A DNA stretch of 26,159 nucleotides from Phytophthora quininea. Its lineage: Eukaryota; Oomycota; Peronosporomycetes; Peronosporales; Peronosporaceae. Positions 10,411 through 20,640 of this stretch are shown here, piece by piece. The stretch spans positions 1 to 26,159 of the forward strand of contig JAAVTG010000501.1 in NCBI GenBank assembly GCA_011947345.1, written 5' to 3'. A model generated the notes under the pieces. It did no database searches. It worked only from the letters and a program-made list of their open reading frames with translations, and had not been told where the DNA came from. The stretch's first letter is position 1, and each line of letters starts with the position of its first letter. The position numbers were made by a program, and so were the translations under genes.

Positions 10411-12744
10411 GGAATTTGCAGGACATTTGCAGGACAATGGCAACGAGGTATTTTAAACCAATCATAGCAACGTAAGTTTGAATTTGAACCAATCGCTTTA
10501 GTGCTGATTTTGCTTCCGTGCCCTGCGATGCAGAGCTACTACAGAGATCCAAGTCAGTTGACCCCGGCGCCGTTTGCGATTGTTTGCTGTAAGCTGGGGG
10601 ACCGTGACGCTCTTCTCACAGGCCGTGAAGGTCTTTACAGCCTCTTCGACGCTCTGATGAGCACGCCACCAGCCGGTACGCTTTGCTTCGTTCTCAATCA
10701 TGCACATTAGATAACGTGCGTCACTAAGTCGCTTCTGTAAGTTCCTGTTTGGCATATCGCGTCCGTCGAGAACTCGCAACGGAGGAATCTTCTTGCATGA
10801 ATTACCACACTGCCATAACACCCACAGCATGGCAACCGAGCAATCAGGCAGCTCAAAATCTGGTGGAACACGCCTGAATTTACCTCCCCAAAGAATGACG
10901 GAGTCATCCGTGCGTTGTCAGCGTGTTGATGGCTAGAAGTTTGCGGAGCATTTGAGTTCAACTTCTCCACCAAAGTAGTCACTCCTGTGGACTCTAGACA
11001 CCGTTGGAGGGCACTGTCAAGCCCGTCGAAAGTCACAACGCCGGCACCAATTGCTCGCTGCTCAAGTTCTGCCATGATGTCACGCACGGTTGCGGTTCTG
11101 GTCGCATCTACGTGTTCGATAGTTTTCATCGCTACTTCTAGCAATGCTTTGACTTCTCGTAGAATGGCTACATGCGGCGGTACTCCGGTGGGCTGTAGAC
11201 GATTGCTAGTGTCATCAATCCCACACATCTTCGACGACAAGTCTGCTATTAGTGTGGGGTGTTGGAACAAGGGCAATTCTAGCAACGGGTGCTTAACTGA
11301 GAGATGTGTTCGCAGATACGGCGCGTGATATACTAACGAGGCCAGGCAAAATTCGCCGACGTAAGTTAACTGAGACGGTAATCCTGGAAATACACACGCA
11401 ATAGCTTGTTCGACGGCAGCATCACGTTCGCCAAAGTGCGGGGTAAAACCGCAAATTTGTGACTTCCAGGTGGCAAGCCAGACACGGTTCTTCCGACATG
11501 CATATCACCTGCTGCTTCGTAGCGTAGATAAGTGTTCTGAGCTCCTCCTAATGACCACCCAGCTCTCAGGTGCACAGCGGTCGATGACGGACAAGCCGTA
11601 GAACCTGACGCACAGTAAGTAGCCGCTCCTTTTCGCATAGAATGAGTACCAAGCTCGTCTTGGTTTACTCCTCTCCTACGTAATTCAGTATTTGATTCGT
11701 CTCTTTCTAACAATCGGTGCAAGCACTTGCGGAATCGTTCATATTGATTACTGCCGGGAAACAAAAGATCACTTCCGTCAAAAGATGAAGTCGCCCAAAA
11801 CATAGCGATGGCGAGAACTGAGCAAATTGCTGGGTTCAAAGGGTTTGCGTATATATGGCGTGGGTCACGGGGTCTGCTACCTTCTTGATCATTTTTTGGT
11901 GTGCGAAATAAATACAAAGAGTGTCCCCACTCCACTCCATGTGCCCATGGTGAATCCCAAAAGCATTAGCGGACCGACACATTAAATTCCAAGCAATAAT
12001 CATATATGTTCGAGCAAAAGCCATGTCGTTTGCCGATCTCCTGAAAAGCTGCTCACACAAAAAGCATACAGATCAAATGACAAAGGATCCTTGCCCGTCT
12101 TAGCGCGAATTTCTCCTCGTGCTGCAGCAGTCGCTCTATCTCGTTTCAATCCTTTGAAATACTTTTGTAAACCTTTTTCCATTGTTGACGGAATTTCAAG
12201 ACCATAGTCACGATATAAATTGAAAAGTCCCGCTCGATGTGTGTTCAATGCTGAATAGCTTGAAGCAGTGCCATCAGATTTTTCCAGCGTTAGCAGCCAA
12301 GCTCCAAACACATCCATTTGCATGGCATCAAACCGAAGAGGGGGTTGGCTACGTCACGATCGAGTAGAGGCTTTAGTCGTTTCCGGAGCTGCTCAAAGAT
12401 GCACCCGAAACATCGCCAAGACATTCAGCGAAGGCAGGAGACACGAGATTTGGCTTGTATAACACAATCCAGGCAATAAATCGACCGTAGGAGTTCTGGT
12501 ACACAGCGCGAGAACGCGCGCTGACCGTGTTTCGCTGTATCTCCGTCACTTGCCTCGTCAAGTCTTCCCAGTCGACGGTCGCCATCGTTTCGTTCTGCAG
12601 TCAGAAATTGTCTTGATTTTTGTATGCCGAACTTGCAGGACTTTTGTCCAGTGAAAGTGGTAGAAATTGGTTGTTGTCTCGGCCCTATAGTGAGCCCCTG
12701 TTTATTTTTGATTATGCTGCTTTCCATTTGGAATTTGCAGGACA
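10411..12744 (-). mobile_element. Crypton (tyrosine-recombinase DNA transposon)
   Basis: The element is bounded by an identical 15-bp direct repeat, GGAATTTGCAGGACA, at 10411-10425 and 12730-12744, around a single recombinase gene. Cryptons move by site-specific recombination and carry short direct repeats instead of terminal inverted repeats, which fits this layout. The size of about 2.3 kb suits a one-gene Crypton. The exact ends are inferred from the repeats. Confidence 0.7.
10498..12585 (-). CDS. Crypton tyrosine recombinase with GCR1-like DNA-binding domain (multiply frameshifted)
   Basis: From ATG 12583-12585 the order is: an N-terminal SAM-like core-binding region (RNTVSARSRAVYQNSYGRF), the first catalytic Arg box (NLMCRSANAF, about 11960), DPRHIYANPLNP, the HxxR box (GTHSMRKGAATY, about 11640), GWSLGGAQNTYLRYE with the nucleophilic Tyr (about 11530), then a C-terminal domain with ELPDCSVAMLWVLWQCGN and PPLRVLDGRD..RLSDARYLM that resembles GCR1_C, as in CryptonF elements. 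Catalytic residues are all visible. The frame is broken about six times, at plus-strand runs 12395-12397, 12330-12332, 12059-12063, 11892-11897, 11388-11390 and 10886-10892. Each break is consistent with loss of one base, and there are no other obvious nonsense changes. It is therefore a young element, damaged either by mutation or by base calling. Confidence 0.75.
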
Positions 12745-12792
12745 CTTTGTCCTGCAGAAAGCGAACTGATGGGTATATTGTCCTGCAAATTC
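12633..12792. repeat. Cluster of TTGCAGGAC motifs at the right end of the Crypton
   Basis: TTGCAGGAC occurs at 12633-12641 and 12735-12743 on the plus strand. Inverted copies lie at 12748-12756 (TGTCCTGCA) and 12779-12792 (TGTCCTGCAAATTC). The pair at 12736-12756 forms a 9-bp stem around CTT. Two further direct copies lie at the other end of the element (10411-10425 and 10426-10436). These may be recombinase-binding sites; that is inference. Confidence 0.55.
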
Positions 12793-12825
12793 TGGAGAAT
12801 GGCATTGTTATATTGTAAAAATTGT

Positions 12826-12849
12826 TCGCCACAATCAATATTGTGGCGA
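12826..12849. repeat. 10-bp inverted repeat at the hAT left end
   Basis: TCGCCACAAT (12826-12835) and ATTGTGGCGA (12840-12849) are perfect complements with a CAAT loop. This hairpin lies inside the probable left end of the hAT element. Confidence 0.5.
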
Positions 12850-15216
12850 CCTCGACCAATATTGTCAGAATCGTGAGGGCAACTAGCAACTTCTACTCGT
12901 AGCTGTCGTGCTCTTCCGTCTCTGTTTCGCTATCTTCACAAGCTTCCCGCACTGCTTTCGAAATGATTTCGTTCGTAACAAGATCCCAGTTAAGCCTCAA
13001 GTAGAGGATTGACTCGAGCGTCTCCGCATTCATTCGCTTCCGCATATATCCAAGCATGCACTTCACTGCAGAAAACAGTCGTTCCACCTCGACGGAGGTA
13101 GCTGGAAGCCAAGCCAAATCGATGTATTTCGAGCGGTCTTCCTCTCTGGACTTGGATCTCTCTTCGATAGCTGCTTTGACTTCCCCAGGTGATCTGCGGC
13201 GTCTGATGGTAGGCGCGACTACTGCCTCGTTTCGCCGTACACCACTCGGATTTGCAGACCTTGTGTACGAACACTAGAGGCTTTGGTGCGCTTCTTCGTT
13301 GAAGCGCCTGGCCGGGTCGAATAGACTTGCTTCGCATGCGCTTTACACCGGTTTCTGTGGAGACACAAGCGCTACCAGAATTAATCGATTCCTCTTCTGT
13401 GGAGCGCAAAAGCCGATGGATAGTGCTGGTTTCTTCTGGTGTCAATTGTTTCTCGTCACCTTGCATGATCTTGACTACTCCCATTTCAAATGCCGGAGAT
13501 TCGACGATCTGGCCATCGGCTTTGAGACGATCTTCCATCTCGGGGAAATCCGCTAACGCTTCATCTAGAATATCACGCGCCAACACGAGCGTCAAATCAC
13601 GGGCTTGAAGTCGCTTTGTAGAGTACTCCAGCAGCGTTATGTCGTCGAGCAGATCCAATATGCAGCAATGTTCAGCTGGGCTCGGCAGGTATTGAACGAT
13701 AGGAAATCGACGCGAGTCGTCTGCAGGGATTTCGTCTGACAACCCCTCGACGTTACCGCCTGTCCTCAACGCGAGTGACTCTTCACAAGTCTGCTTGGAT
13801 GCGCCTTGACTGGTTGCCAAGCGGCCTCGCAGACGCTTCATGTAGTTAGGCTAAGCCAGGATCAATCTCAGTTCTCTTTTCTCCTTCTCGAACTCAAGTG
13901 GCTTTGGCACGTCGGGAAAATATCGGTCGATGTCGGTGTCTCGCTCAAATAAATGTAGGAAAGGTTGGAGCTGCTTGTATCGCTTCAACATTCGGTGAAT
14001 CCCGCTCCAGCGTAGCTCGTGCATCGCGACAAGTTTTAATTTGCAGCCGTTCGCTTTTAACAAAGCGATGCGTTTCCCTGACTTCAGCTTGCACATTAGC
14101 ACGGAGACCTTGGTAATCGTATCCTTGAACGGCCTCAAGAATTCTTTAACGGCAAGGTTAAATCGGTGCGCAGCACACCCGATCATTGGCGCTTCGACAC
14201 GACGAGAAATGGCCTTATTCGTTTCCATGTTGTCGCAAACTATAGCGACGATGTCGTGGATGTGGAGATCGTACTGGTCTAGTATCATATCCAGTAGTCG
14301 GATATGCTCGTCTGCCGTCATGCTCTGCTCATCGAGGAAGGAGGATAGTGCTAAAAATCTCCACCCTTTGCGCGTAACAGCAAGCACAGCAAGAGAATGC
14401 TCTCCACCGTCAGTGACTCCGTCGAACACCAGCACAAACTTCTCGCCCTTTAGCTCTTCGCGGACAAAAGGTTCGATTAGGTCTACGCAGGAGACCATAC
14501 GCGCCTTCAACGTCTTTAAGCTAATGGATTCGAACTTGACAGCCGCTCGTACGATCTCGTCGTCCACATCCGCGAAGGTAAACTTCTTTTGAACCGCCAG
14601 CTCCATCCACTGGTAGGTGGCCGTTGCATCCCGATCGACGAACATGTCCATCGGAATTTTTCTTCTCTCGAATGCACATGCGGACCACTTCTTCGTAGTT
14701 TGTGTGTTTGAGTCCGAGTTGTCCAATGAGGTTGGTGTACCCTGCTGTCTTCATCTGCTTCACGAGTTTGTTGCATGCATTGCATACTCGCCCAACAGCG
14801 GTCTCATCCCGATACATGTAAGAAACAACGGTCTTCGAAGACAGTTTGGTGGTATGAGGAGCGAACGCCGAGCTGATGGACATCATTGGTGGAACAGGCT
14901 TGCGCGGGGTGATTCGAGACGAAGCTGCTGACGACAGTAACGTGGATAGCGGAGGGTTCGATGCGGGGCTGTCGTGGAGGTTTAGCGGCGGCAGTGTGGG
15001 TTCAAAAGTGTGAGCTGGAGCGCGCCGTGGTCTAGCAAAAACCTCGCTCGTGCTCTCCCACTTCCTCGTACCTCGAGACCGCAGGCGTGGTTATTTATGC
15101 CTCTGCCAACTCGTCGAGCAAGACCGCACAGACACTTCAACGACAAGATACACAATTAGATCGATACATTGCAATTGTTTTCCCAGGAAATTGACATTGT
15201 TCCAATATTGATTGTG
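12830..15216 (-). mobile_element. hAT-superfamily transposon
   Basis: A 14-bp perfect inverted repeat, CACAATCAATATTG at 12830-12843 and its complement at 15203-15216, flanks a hAT transposase gene. The flanks show several related ACAATATTG-type words, so the true termini may lie slightly further out. I could not find a convincing 8-bp target duplication. The Crypton's right repeat is less than 100 bp away, so two elements abut here. Confidence 0.55.
12893..14886 (-). pseudogene. hAT transposase with BED zinc finger (damaged)
   Basis: Starting at ATG 14884-14886, a BED-type finger (CNACNKL, then GLKHTN) is followed by the RNase H-like catalytic region with FVLVFDGVTDGGEHSLAVL, DIVAIVCDNMETNKA and GCAAHRFNLAVKEFL. 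The C-terminal dimerisation domain is WLPATSVEVERLFSAVKCML. Lesions are: a frame change near the plus-strand T run 14657-14661 (one base too many), an in-frame TAG at 13851-13853, and two single-base losses between about 13220 and 13315 in a basic linker. The internal stop makes true inactivation more likely than for the other broken genes here. The function would have been cut-and-paste transposition. Confidence 0.75.
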
Positions 15217-16267
15217 TCGAGCGTCTCGGCAACAATCCATATACAATGGATATTGTCCGAGGCTCCGGGAGTCTCGGTCTCGGATTCTGACACAGCTTCC
15301 CCATTCTGGAGTCGCCTTTTCAAGCGCCTCTTACCCGTCTTTTCTCTCTGCTTCAATGCGTCGAGTCTCCTTCTAACACTCGTCATTACGCCCCACCTCG
15401 GCCACTTCGTTAGAAGGACTGGAGGTTGGATTGTCGTCGTCTTGCACAAATTCCGATGGTATTAGGACTCCTATTTTAGGAGGTCGGTGCTGCCGCTGGC
15501 GCGTCGTGCATTCCCACGGAGCACTGCTATTGCCCCCCGCCCCGAAGTTCCTTTCGCACAACTTCAGCTCGCAGCAGAATCAATGCCGTGTGATTGCGGT
15601 GCTGGCAGTGAACGGGCCTGGCTCTCTGGCTGAGATCACCGACCTTTTTCGCCGCCCGAAATTGGTGTAGATAGAGTCGCGCGTGTAAGGATTTCGTGAA
15701 GGGTTTGCGTTACTGCTGGACTGCGTTTGCTTGCCTTGCATTTGGTCTGGGAAGTTGGCACTGGTGACATCCAATTTCTTATCTAAAAGCAAATAGCAGG
15801 CCAAGAAGCAGAAAAGAAGAATAGTTGTTCGACCAATTCCAAGGCACGAGTCGGGTGCGGTGTAAATGGTGAAAGGTCGAAGGCAGGAGAACACCAGAAC
15901 CAATTGAAAGTTGTGAAAGTCCATCGAATCCCCACTAACGCCTCGACTGCAGCCGCTAGAGTCTAGCAATCCCGAACAAAACATATAACATAAAATATAT
16001 AATAAATTTTAGTACACTCACGGACACAATATTTCGGCCACCGCGTTTTTCTTCTTAACTTTTTTCTACTGCGAGTTCCAACTCGCTGTTTAGACATGTC
16101 TTGCAGACATCCACGGTAAACATACTTCCGATCGGAAACTTGCGGGATTCGCACTATGAAGACAGGCTCCAATACAAAAATCTAGCGTCGGTGCTGGAAA
16201 ATATATACGGCCGGCTTGATGAATACAATTTTTATATCAAACGTATGCAAATCATTGTGCCATTAGC
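15217..16267. other. Region between hAT and mariner remnants, unassigned
   Basis: It contains several short minus-strand frames without recognised domains. The most gene-like, 15580-15924, is listed separately. The stretch 15240-15560 has charged low-complexity frames (RRRLDALKQREKTGKRRLK; QDDDNPTSSPSNEVAE) that could be a relic coding region, but no splice sites join them convincingly. Confidence 0.35.
15580..15924 (-). CDS. Hypothetical 114-aa protein with two hydrophobic segments
   Basis: Reading from ATG at 15922-15924, the protein opens with MDFHNFQLVLVFSCL, has a second hydrophobic stretch (TTILLFCFLACYLLL), then a polar tail with QTQSSSNANPSRNPYTRD and GRRKRS. I do not recognise it. 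It could be a small membrane protein or a chance frame in decayed DNA. No core promoter match is seen upstream, and there is no RXLR motif after the first hydrophobic segment. Confidence 0.25.
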   Translation of the reverse strand: MDFHNFQLVLVFSCLRPFTIYTAPDSCLGIGRTTILLFCFLACYLLLDKKLDVTSANFPDQMQGKQTQSSSNANPSRNPYTRDSIYTNFGRRKRSVISAREPGPFTASTAITRH

Positions 16268-16625
16268 TTAGTAACGAGTCTTGTTACCCTGATTTGAGAT
16301 GACTTCAACGCAGCGGCCAGACATCGAGTCCACCAGCTTCCTCAGATAAGCTGTGTCAAGAGCGTCCCAAGCAGCTAAAATTGCACTCGTCAAATCTACC
16401 ACGCTGTCGTACTGCCTTCGACTGTAGTAGACAATCTGAGCCATCATGGCCAGACATTCTCGATTGGATTCAGGTCAGGCGAACGAGCTGGCCAATCTAA
16501 AACGCAAATGCTTTCCTCCTTGAAGAACTCCGCCGTGAGGATTGACTGCGGTTTGTTGCCCAAATTGCCGTCTCCACGCATGTTATTTGCTTTTCGCGTT
16601 ACAAGTTTTCGGCTATAAGGTCCCT
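16268..16625 (-). mobile_element. Tc1/mariner transposase 3' fragment
   Basis: On the minus strand the sequence encodes MRGDGNLGNKPQS, then FFKEESICVLDWPARSPDLN and PIENVW, the third-acidic-residue region of Tc1/mariner (DDE_3) transposases. One base is missing at the GGCC near 16449-16452. The frame then continues with RRQYDSVVDLTSAILAAWD and ends SMSGRCVEVISNQGNKTRY at the stop 16268-16270. Only about the last 120 residues remain; the DNA-binding domain and first catalytic residue are absent or unrecognisable. It is a dead fragment. Confidence 0.8.
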
Positions 16626-16675
16626 CACGCTCCGTTCAAGCCCCTTCTCCTCACGAAGTTCGCTTACAAAGGTCT

Positions 16676-16822
16676 ATGCCCACGGCGCTCTTGTCGGGTA
16701 AGTATCACCGCAACACGTGCAACAAATTCTACAAAAACGGAAATGGATGCACGAATTGTGGTAAAGCGGTACCAAAATATGGGTACAAATCTGATCTGGT
16801 CCCAAAATCCAGTTCAAGCTGA
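16676..16822 (+). CDS. Short 48-aa ORF with CxxC
   Basis: An ATG at 16676 opens a 48-codon frame with NTCNKFYKNGNGCTNCGKAV and a C-terminal run of serines, ending TGA at 16820-16822. The three cysteines (C, then CxxC), lysines and glycines do not look random, and it could be the last exon of a cysteine-rich or zinc-binding protein. No signal peptide or promoter is visible, and it lies next to a transposon fragment. Confidence 0.25.
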   Translation: MPTALLSGKYHRNTCNKFYKNGNGCTNCGKAVPKYGYKSDLVPKSSSS

Positions 16823-17082
16823 AGATCGAGGGACTATATTCAAGATCAATTGAGATGGACCTAGATTGTGATCTTGACTCAGATCTCGACCCAGATCAGA
16901 ATTATTGCCGACGCCGGATCACAATTCTACGATCTTGAAACAGGTGATCCCGATCTTAGGATCGGACGATCTTGAGCTCGAAGAAGACATACCACACCTC
17001 GGGAATGAAGACAAGCGGTACTTTAATCCTGATCTTGTGATCTCGATCTTGCGCGATAGATGCGGGATGATCTCTATTGATC
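16793..17082. repeat. GATC-dense degenerate repeat
   Basis: I count 17 GATC tetramers in 290 bp, against about one expected by chance. Many sit in words such as GATCTTG, GATCTC and GGATCG. Spacing is irregular (7 to about 70 bp), so it is not a simple microsatellite. It may be a decayed tandem repeat or a cluster of protein or methylation sites. Confidence 0.7.
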
Positions 17083-18134
17083 TCTGCCATAGGAGCCAGT
17101 CTACGCAGCAGGAAAGAATACAGTACAAGGTATCCAGGAGGGGTACAGAAATACGTGTCGAGGTACGCTAGACGGAAGCTCGTAGGAAATACTTTAGGAT
17201 AGGATAACACAAACAGAGTTCGTTTTACCTTCTAAGACACAAGTCGCCCTCGGAATCAAGTCTGGGCACGGGAAACTACATTGACCCGCCCAAGACAAGA
17301 AGACTCGACCCTGCTACGGAAGTGCGGTGGGTATTGGATAGCTTGGCCAGCCCCATCGACTCTCGGCTCAAGTCCCCCGCTAAAGGAAGCGACAAGCTAC
17401 TGGAAAGGAACAAGGCCATCACATCGCGCGAAGCAACCCCAGGGCCTAGAAGACGTCTAGCCCGTCGACCCGTGATCTTAAGAGACTTGAGCACAGTTGG
17501 CAACCCCCATCCGGCGCTGCGTGAGGATTTCTGCGCAGTGACCAAGGTCCCATCATCTCGCCAAGAAGGTTCGACTTGACCAAGGCGCATATCTCCCTCG
17601 AGCCATCTAAAGAGAGCGACCTGTCCCACCGACGGGTACACAAGGTGAGCTGCATTCAGCATCTCACAGATATTGGAGTACCCCTACGTTAGTCGGTAGT
17701 CTCGGGCGCCTAGTGTAAGTGTACCGTGCGATCCGCGATTTTCGTACATCCACTCTGCCACAAATCAAGTACACCACCTGCTGAACGCCACCCTGACTAC
17801 CAAAACCTTGCTGCAGCCGCGTTTCGGCAGGGCAACTGTGTCGGTGTTTCGTTGTCGAACAAGCGATATGTTCCGCTAAATCGAGCAGTATGTCATGGAT
17901 CGCATGCCCGTCAGCTTTTGCGGGCGTCCACTCACACGGAAGGACATCAAGATGGGCTTGATCTCCGTCGAGGCGCTGCAGAAGTACATTGTCCGCGTGC
18001 GCGATATGGTTGCGACCGCGCTCCTTAAACCCTTCAGACTCATTCTTAAAGCGTTGGTGACGAAGGCCGCCACGTTTTCACGATCATGGCGGTTTTTGAT
18101 GATGCTATGGTAGTTCAACAAAGCGAGCACAACT
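17083..18134. other. Unassigned, probably decayed repeat DNA
   Basis: Frames at 17322-17579 (plus), 17276-17662 (minus) and 17876-18184 (minus, 102 codons) have no family I recognise. The last contains a plausible helical stretch (GEALNVLVVLRVVLALLNYH) and could continue the damaged gene to its right in another frame. An LTR-element remnant is possible for 17130-17700 but unproven. Confidence 0.3.
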
Positions 18135-19310
18135 CTAAGTACGACGAGAACATTCAATGCCTCTCCAGCCGCTACATCCTGCATGCCGTCTACCTTCTGA
18201 ACGATGAAGATAATCTTCGCGCTCAGAGCCTTTTGACCTCATCGCCGGCACACTGTCAACATTTGACAATCCTAGGAAGCGATCCTCTTTATGATTAACG
18301 ATAATTGCTCGGTCATTCAAGCTATTGGTCGAAGCGTCGGAGCTCTTCCGTTCATTGGATGCGCTAGCCATCCTTTGTATTGCCTTTTCGCGTATATGTG
18401 CAAGTGCGGGGAGTTGGGTGGCTGAAAAATCAGCCGAATGTCCCCCCAATACACATAAGTGGGCCGACATTTCACCTTTCTCAGATCCCAGCACATTTAG
18501 GTCAGCAATTATGATCTCTGCTCTAGATCCGAACAGCTTTGACACCACAATTTTCATTGCATCGTCGCTCAGCTGCGCCTTTCCAATCAGATCGAGCACT
18601 TCTACCTACAAGTAATGAAGTTGGAAAACCAAATTGATCGTAGCAAGGTGACAAGTGGTGTACCTTAGTTGACTGCGGCGGAATAGCCTTCAGCCTGGAT
18701 GTAAGATAAATATGTGTAGACTTGTAAATGCCGTCGGGATATGGAGGCTAAAATCAATTGCGGTGACCCGCGACAGCGAATTTTAGACCAGCTTCACGGA
18801 CTTCATGGCGTGGCGCCACTTTTTCATGGTCATAATTGCCTCCATAGAGTATACACCAAAACCAACGATGTCCAGAGCTATACCTCGCTCGTCTAAGCCC
18901 CTGTGTTTTGCTTGTAGTGCCATAACTTTCTTATAGCACGCATCAATATGCTTTGGACGAAGCACACGTGTTATTGCGTCCAGAGGTATCATCGACTTCG
19001 TCGGCGGTAGATTTGATATGCTGCGTGCGGTAGGAGATTTAAATTTGACACCATAACCAACCGTGCTGAATCTAAAAATGACGGCTGCTGCTGACACAAA
19101 AGTGGCAGCATCGGTCAACGCAGATTTCACAGAAGCTAGGTTCAAATTGGAGGCAAACAGCTCCAGGTCTTATTCTGCTGCAGTGGCTACTTTTTTGCGT
19201 GCTGCTGTTTGCCTTTGCTGTTTTTTTGGGTCGTCCTCGTGATCTTGGTGGATGGCAATCGCAAAGGGGTGTCTTTGACTGCTCTCCCCAGCGTTCTTAA
19301 CTAGCTTGGT
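18135..19310 (-). pseudogene. Spliced gene of unknown function, damaged
   Basis: Two introns fit the minus strand: 18748-18797 (50 nt, GTGAAG..TTTTAG) and 18606-18663 (58 nt, GTACAC..TTGTAG). They join three coding stretches in phase 0: 18798-19145 and upstream (PLDAITRVLRPKHIDACYKK, GIALDIVGFGVYSMEA), 18664-18747 (PYPDGIYKSTHIYLTSRLKA) and about 18135-18605 (SDDAMKIVVSKLFGSRAEII). The first stretch stays coding-like upstream to about 19310 (AIAIHQDHEDDPKKQQRQ), but an in-frame TAA at 19170-19172 interrupts it and there is no ATG at 19145. I recognise no domain. It looks like a host gene caught in the transposon island rather than a transposase. The 3' end is uncertain. Confidence 0.4.
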
Positions 19311-19669
19311 AGTCACTCGTTCTTCTAACTATCGCAAATCGACCGCCCCGCCAGATTCGCCCGACCCAGCTCCTCCCGACTGGTCCGACTGGATCGAGCG
19401 GTGGTTCCGTCGTCGTGCGTGCGTGCAGCTTCATCCCAGATACGATAACGTCGCCGTAGACTTCATTCACTGGTTGTGCTAACTCAGTTTCAGGAACACA
19501 TAACTTCTCTTCGTGATGATCGGGTGTCACGTATCTGGGAGGGTCTTCGAATTCACCGCCCCCCTTTTTTTTAAGCGAAGGGCCAGCTCTTTTAGATACG
19601 CCACTGCTTCTCGTTACTGTTGAATCCCAGGACCTGCCAATATGTCCCTGATATTGGACGCAATACACA

Positions 19670-20249
19670 TTGCTTCGGGATATTTGCGGGTTTTATCCCA
19701 CGGTCGCTTCCGTGTCGCTAAAATATTTTTAGGTACGGAGGATATTTCCGCCCAAGGAGTTCCCCAGCAGCATACAGGTCAGCCTTTTCTCATCTATCAG
19801 CAGACCGCCCCATATTCTCTTCATGCCCTTCTTGTTAATCATCGACTTGGGCAGGTACTCGAAAAGACCGGTGTCTGGTCGGCATTGAACAAACGGTCTA
19901 CACCTAGTTCCGCCATCTTTTCCTCACATCCCTGTTAGACGCTGCGAGAGGAGCCGCTGAATCCCCGGGTCACTTGTCCTTGGCGCGCTTTAGCTTGCAG
20001 CGAGAAATGATAGCGCTTCAGAAAGCCCTTTGCCCAGCCGCGTGACGTAGCAAACAGAGTGAGGTCAACGTCATTGTCGCGCAACAGCCAAAGATTTGCG
20101 ATGGGGTATGAGTGAAGAAACAGGAAGGCCTTGGTCGAGGTAAGCATTGATCCACTGAACAATATAAACCTCAGCCGGATGCGAGAGGATGGCCCCGTTC
20201 CAAATTCACGAGTTTTGCGTTGCTGCGCCGTTGTGATGCTCCTACACAT
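19670..20249 (-). mobile_element. pogo-type transposase remnant (CENP-B HTH plus DDE_1 start)
   Basis: From about ATG 20247-20249 (MCRSITTAQQRK), the minus strand encodes a Tc5/CENP-B-type helix-turn-helix (IVQWINAYLDQGLPV, then FATSRGWAKGFLKRYHFSLQ and AKARQGQ). The start of a DDE_1 catalytic domain follows (LFNADQTPVF, LPKSMINKKGMKRIWGG, then LTCMLLGNS). Frame changes lie near 20120-20160, near 20060, at the A run 19862-19865 and near 19740. The last acidic residue and the C-terminus are not recognisable. It is a decayed pogo/Tigger-like copy. Confidence 0.65.
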
Positions 20250-20640
20250 TTCTTCTAGCTCAACCTCTCTCTTTCACCAAACATACACACTTGTACGCTT
20301 TGTATCTCGTTGAGCTCCTGTCAGTCCGCTGTAGAACGTGCCCAACGTCAACGCCGTGTCATCATACTTCGCGAAATGGCGGATGACGTCCAACCGGAAC
20401 TGGTTTGTAGGCACGATGCGTATATAAGTTGAAGCTTTCCTCCCGCCGCCTTCGGTGTGCTTCTTCTGCTGCGGCCCATTGTCTTCTGCTTTGCATCTGG
20501 TGCTTCACAGCCAGTCTTTGCTTGCTCGATACGACAATTTTGGATAGGCAAATCATTATGATTGGCTGGCTTAGCTTGCTGGATATGACAGTTCGCCGGA
20601 TACGATAATTGCTATACGGTATGTCGGGTACACACTATAT
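20250..20640. other. Unassigned DNA with one coding-like fragment
   Basis: Minus-strand 20362-20556 has a charged helix (RRQWAAAEEAHRRRREESF) followed by AYKPVPVGRHPPFREV. Coding-like sequence continues after a one-base shift (ALTLGTFYSGLTGAQRDTKR) to about 20270. It resembles the C-terminus of a protein, but I cannot name it. It could belong to the same element as the pogo remnant. Confidence 0.3.

Noticed and set aside
14041..14592. Plus-strand frame of 183 codons opposite the hAT transposase
   Set aside because: Antisense shadow; the minus strand carries the recognisable transposase motifs.
15225..15261. Long hairpin CTCGG..CCGAG
   Set aside because: The outer 5 bp and inner 6 bp pair, but the middle needs gaps on both sides; weak on its own.
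15580..15924. RXLR-type effector
   Set aside because: There is a hydrophobic start and GRRKRS, but no RXLR or dEER motif at the usual distance and a second hydrophobic segment follows.
17130..17700. LTR retrotransposon remnant
   Set aside because: No LTR pair, primer-binding site, or gag/pol motif could be identified.
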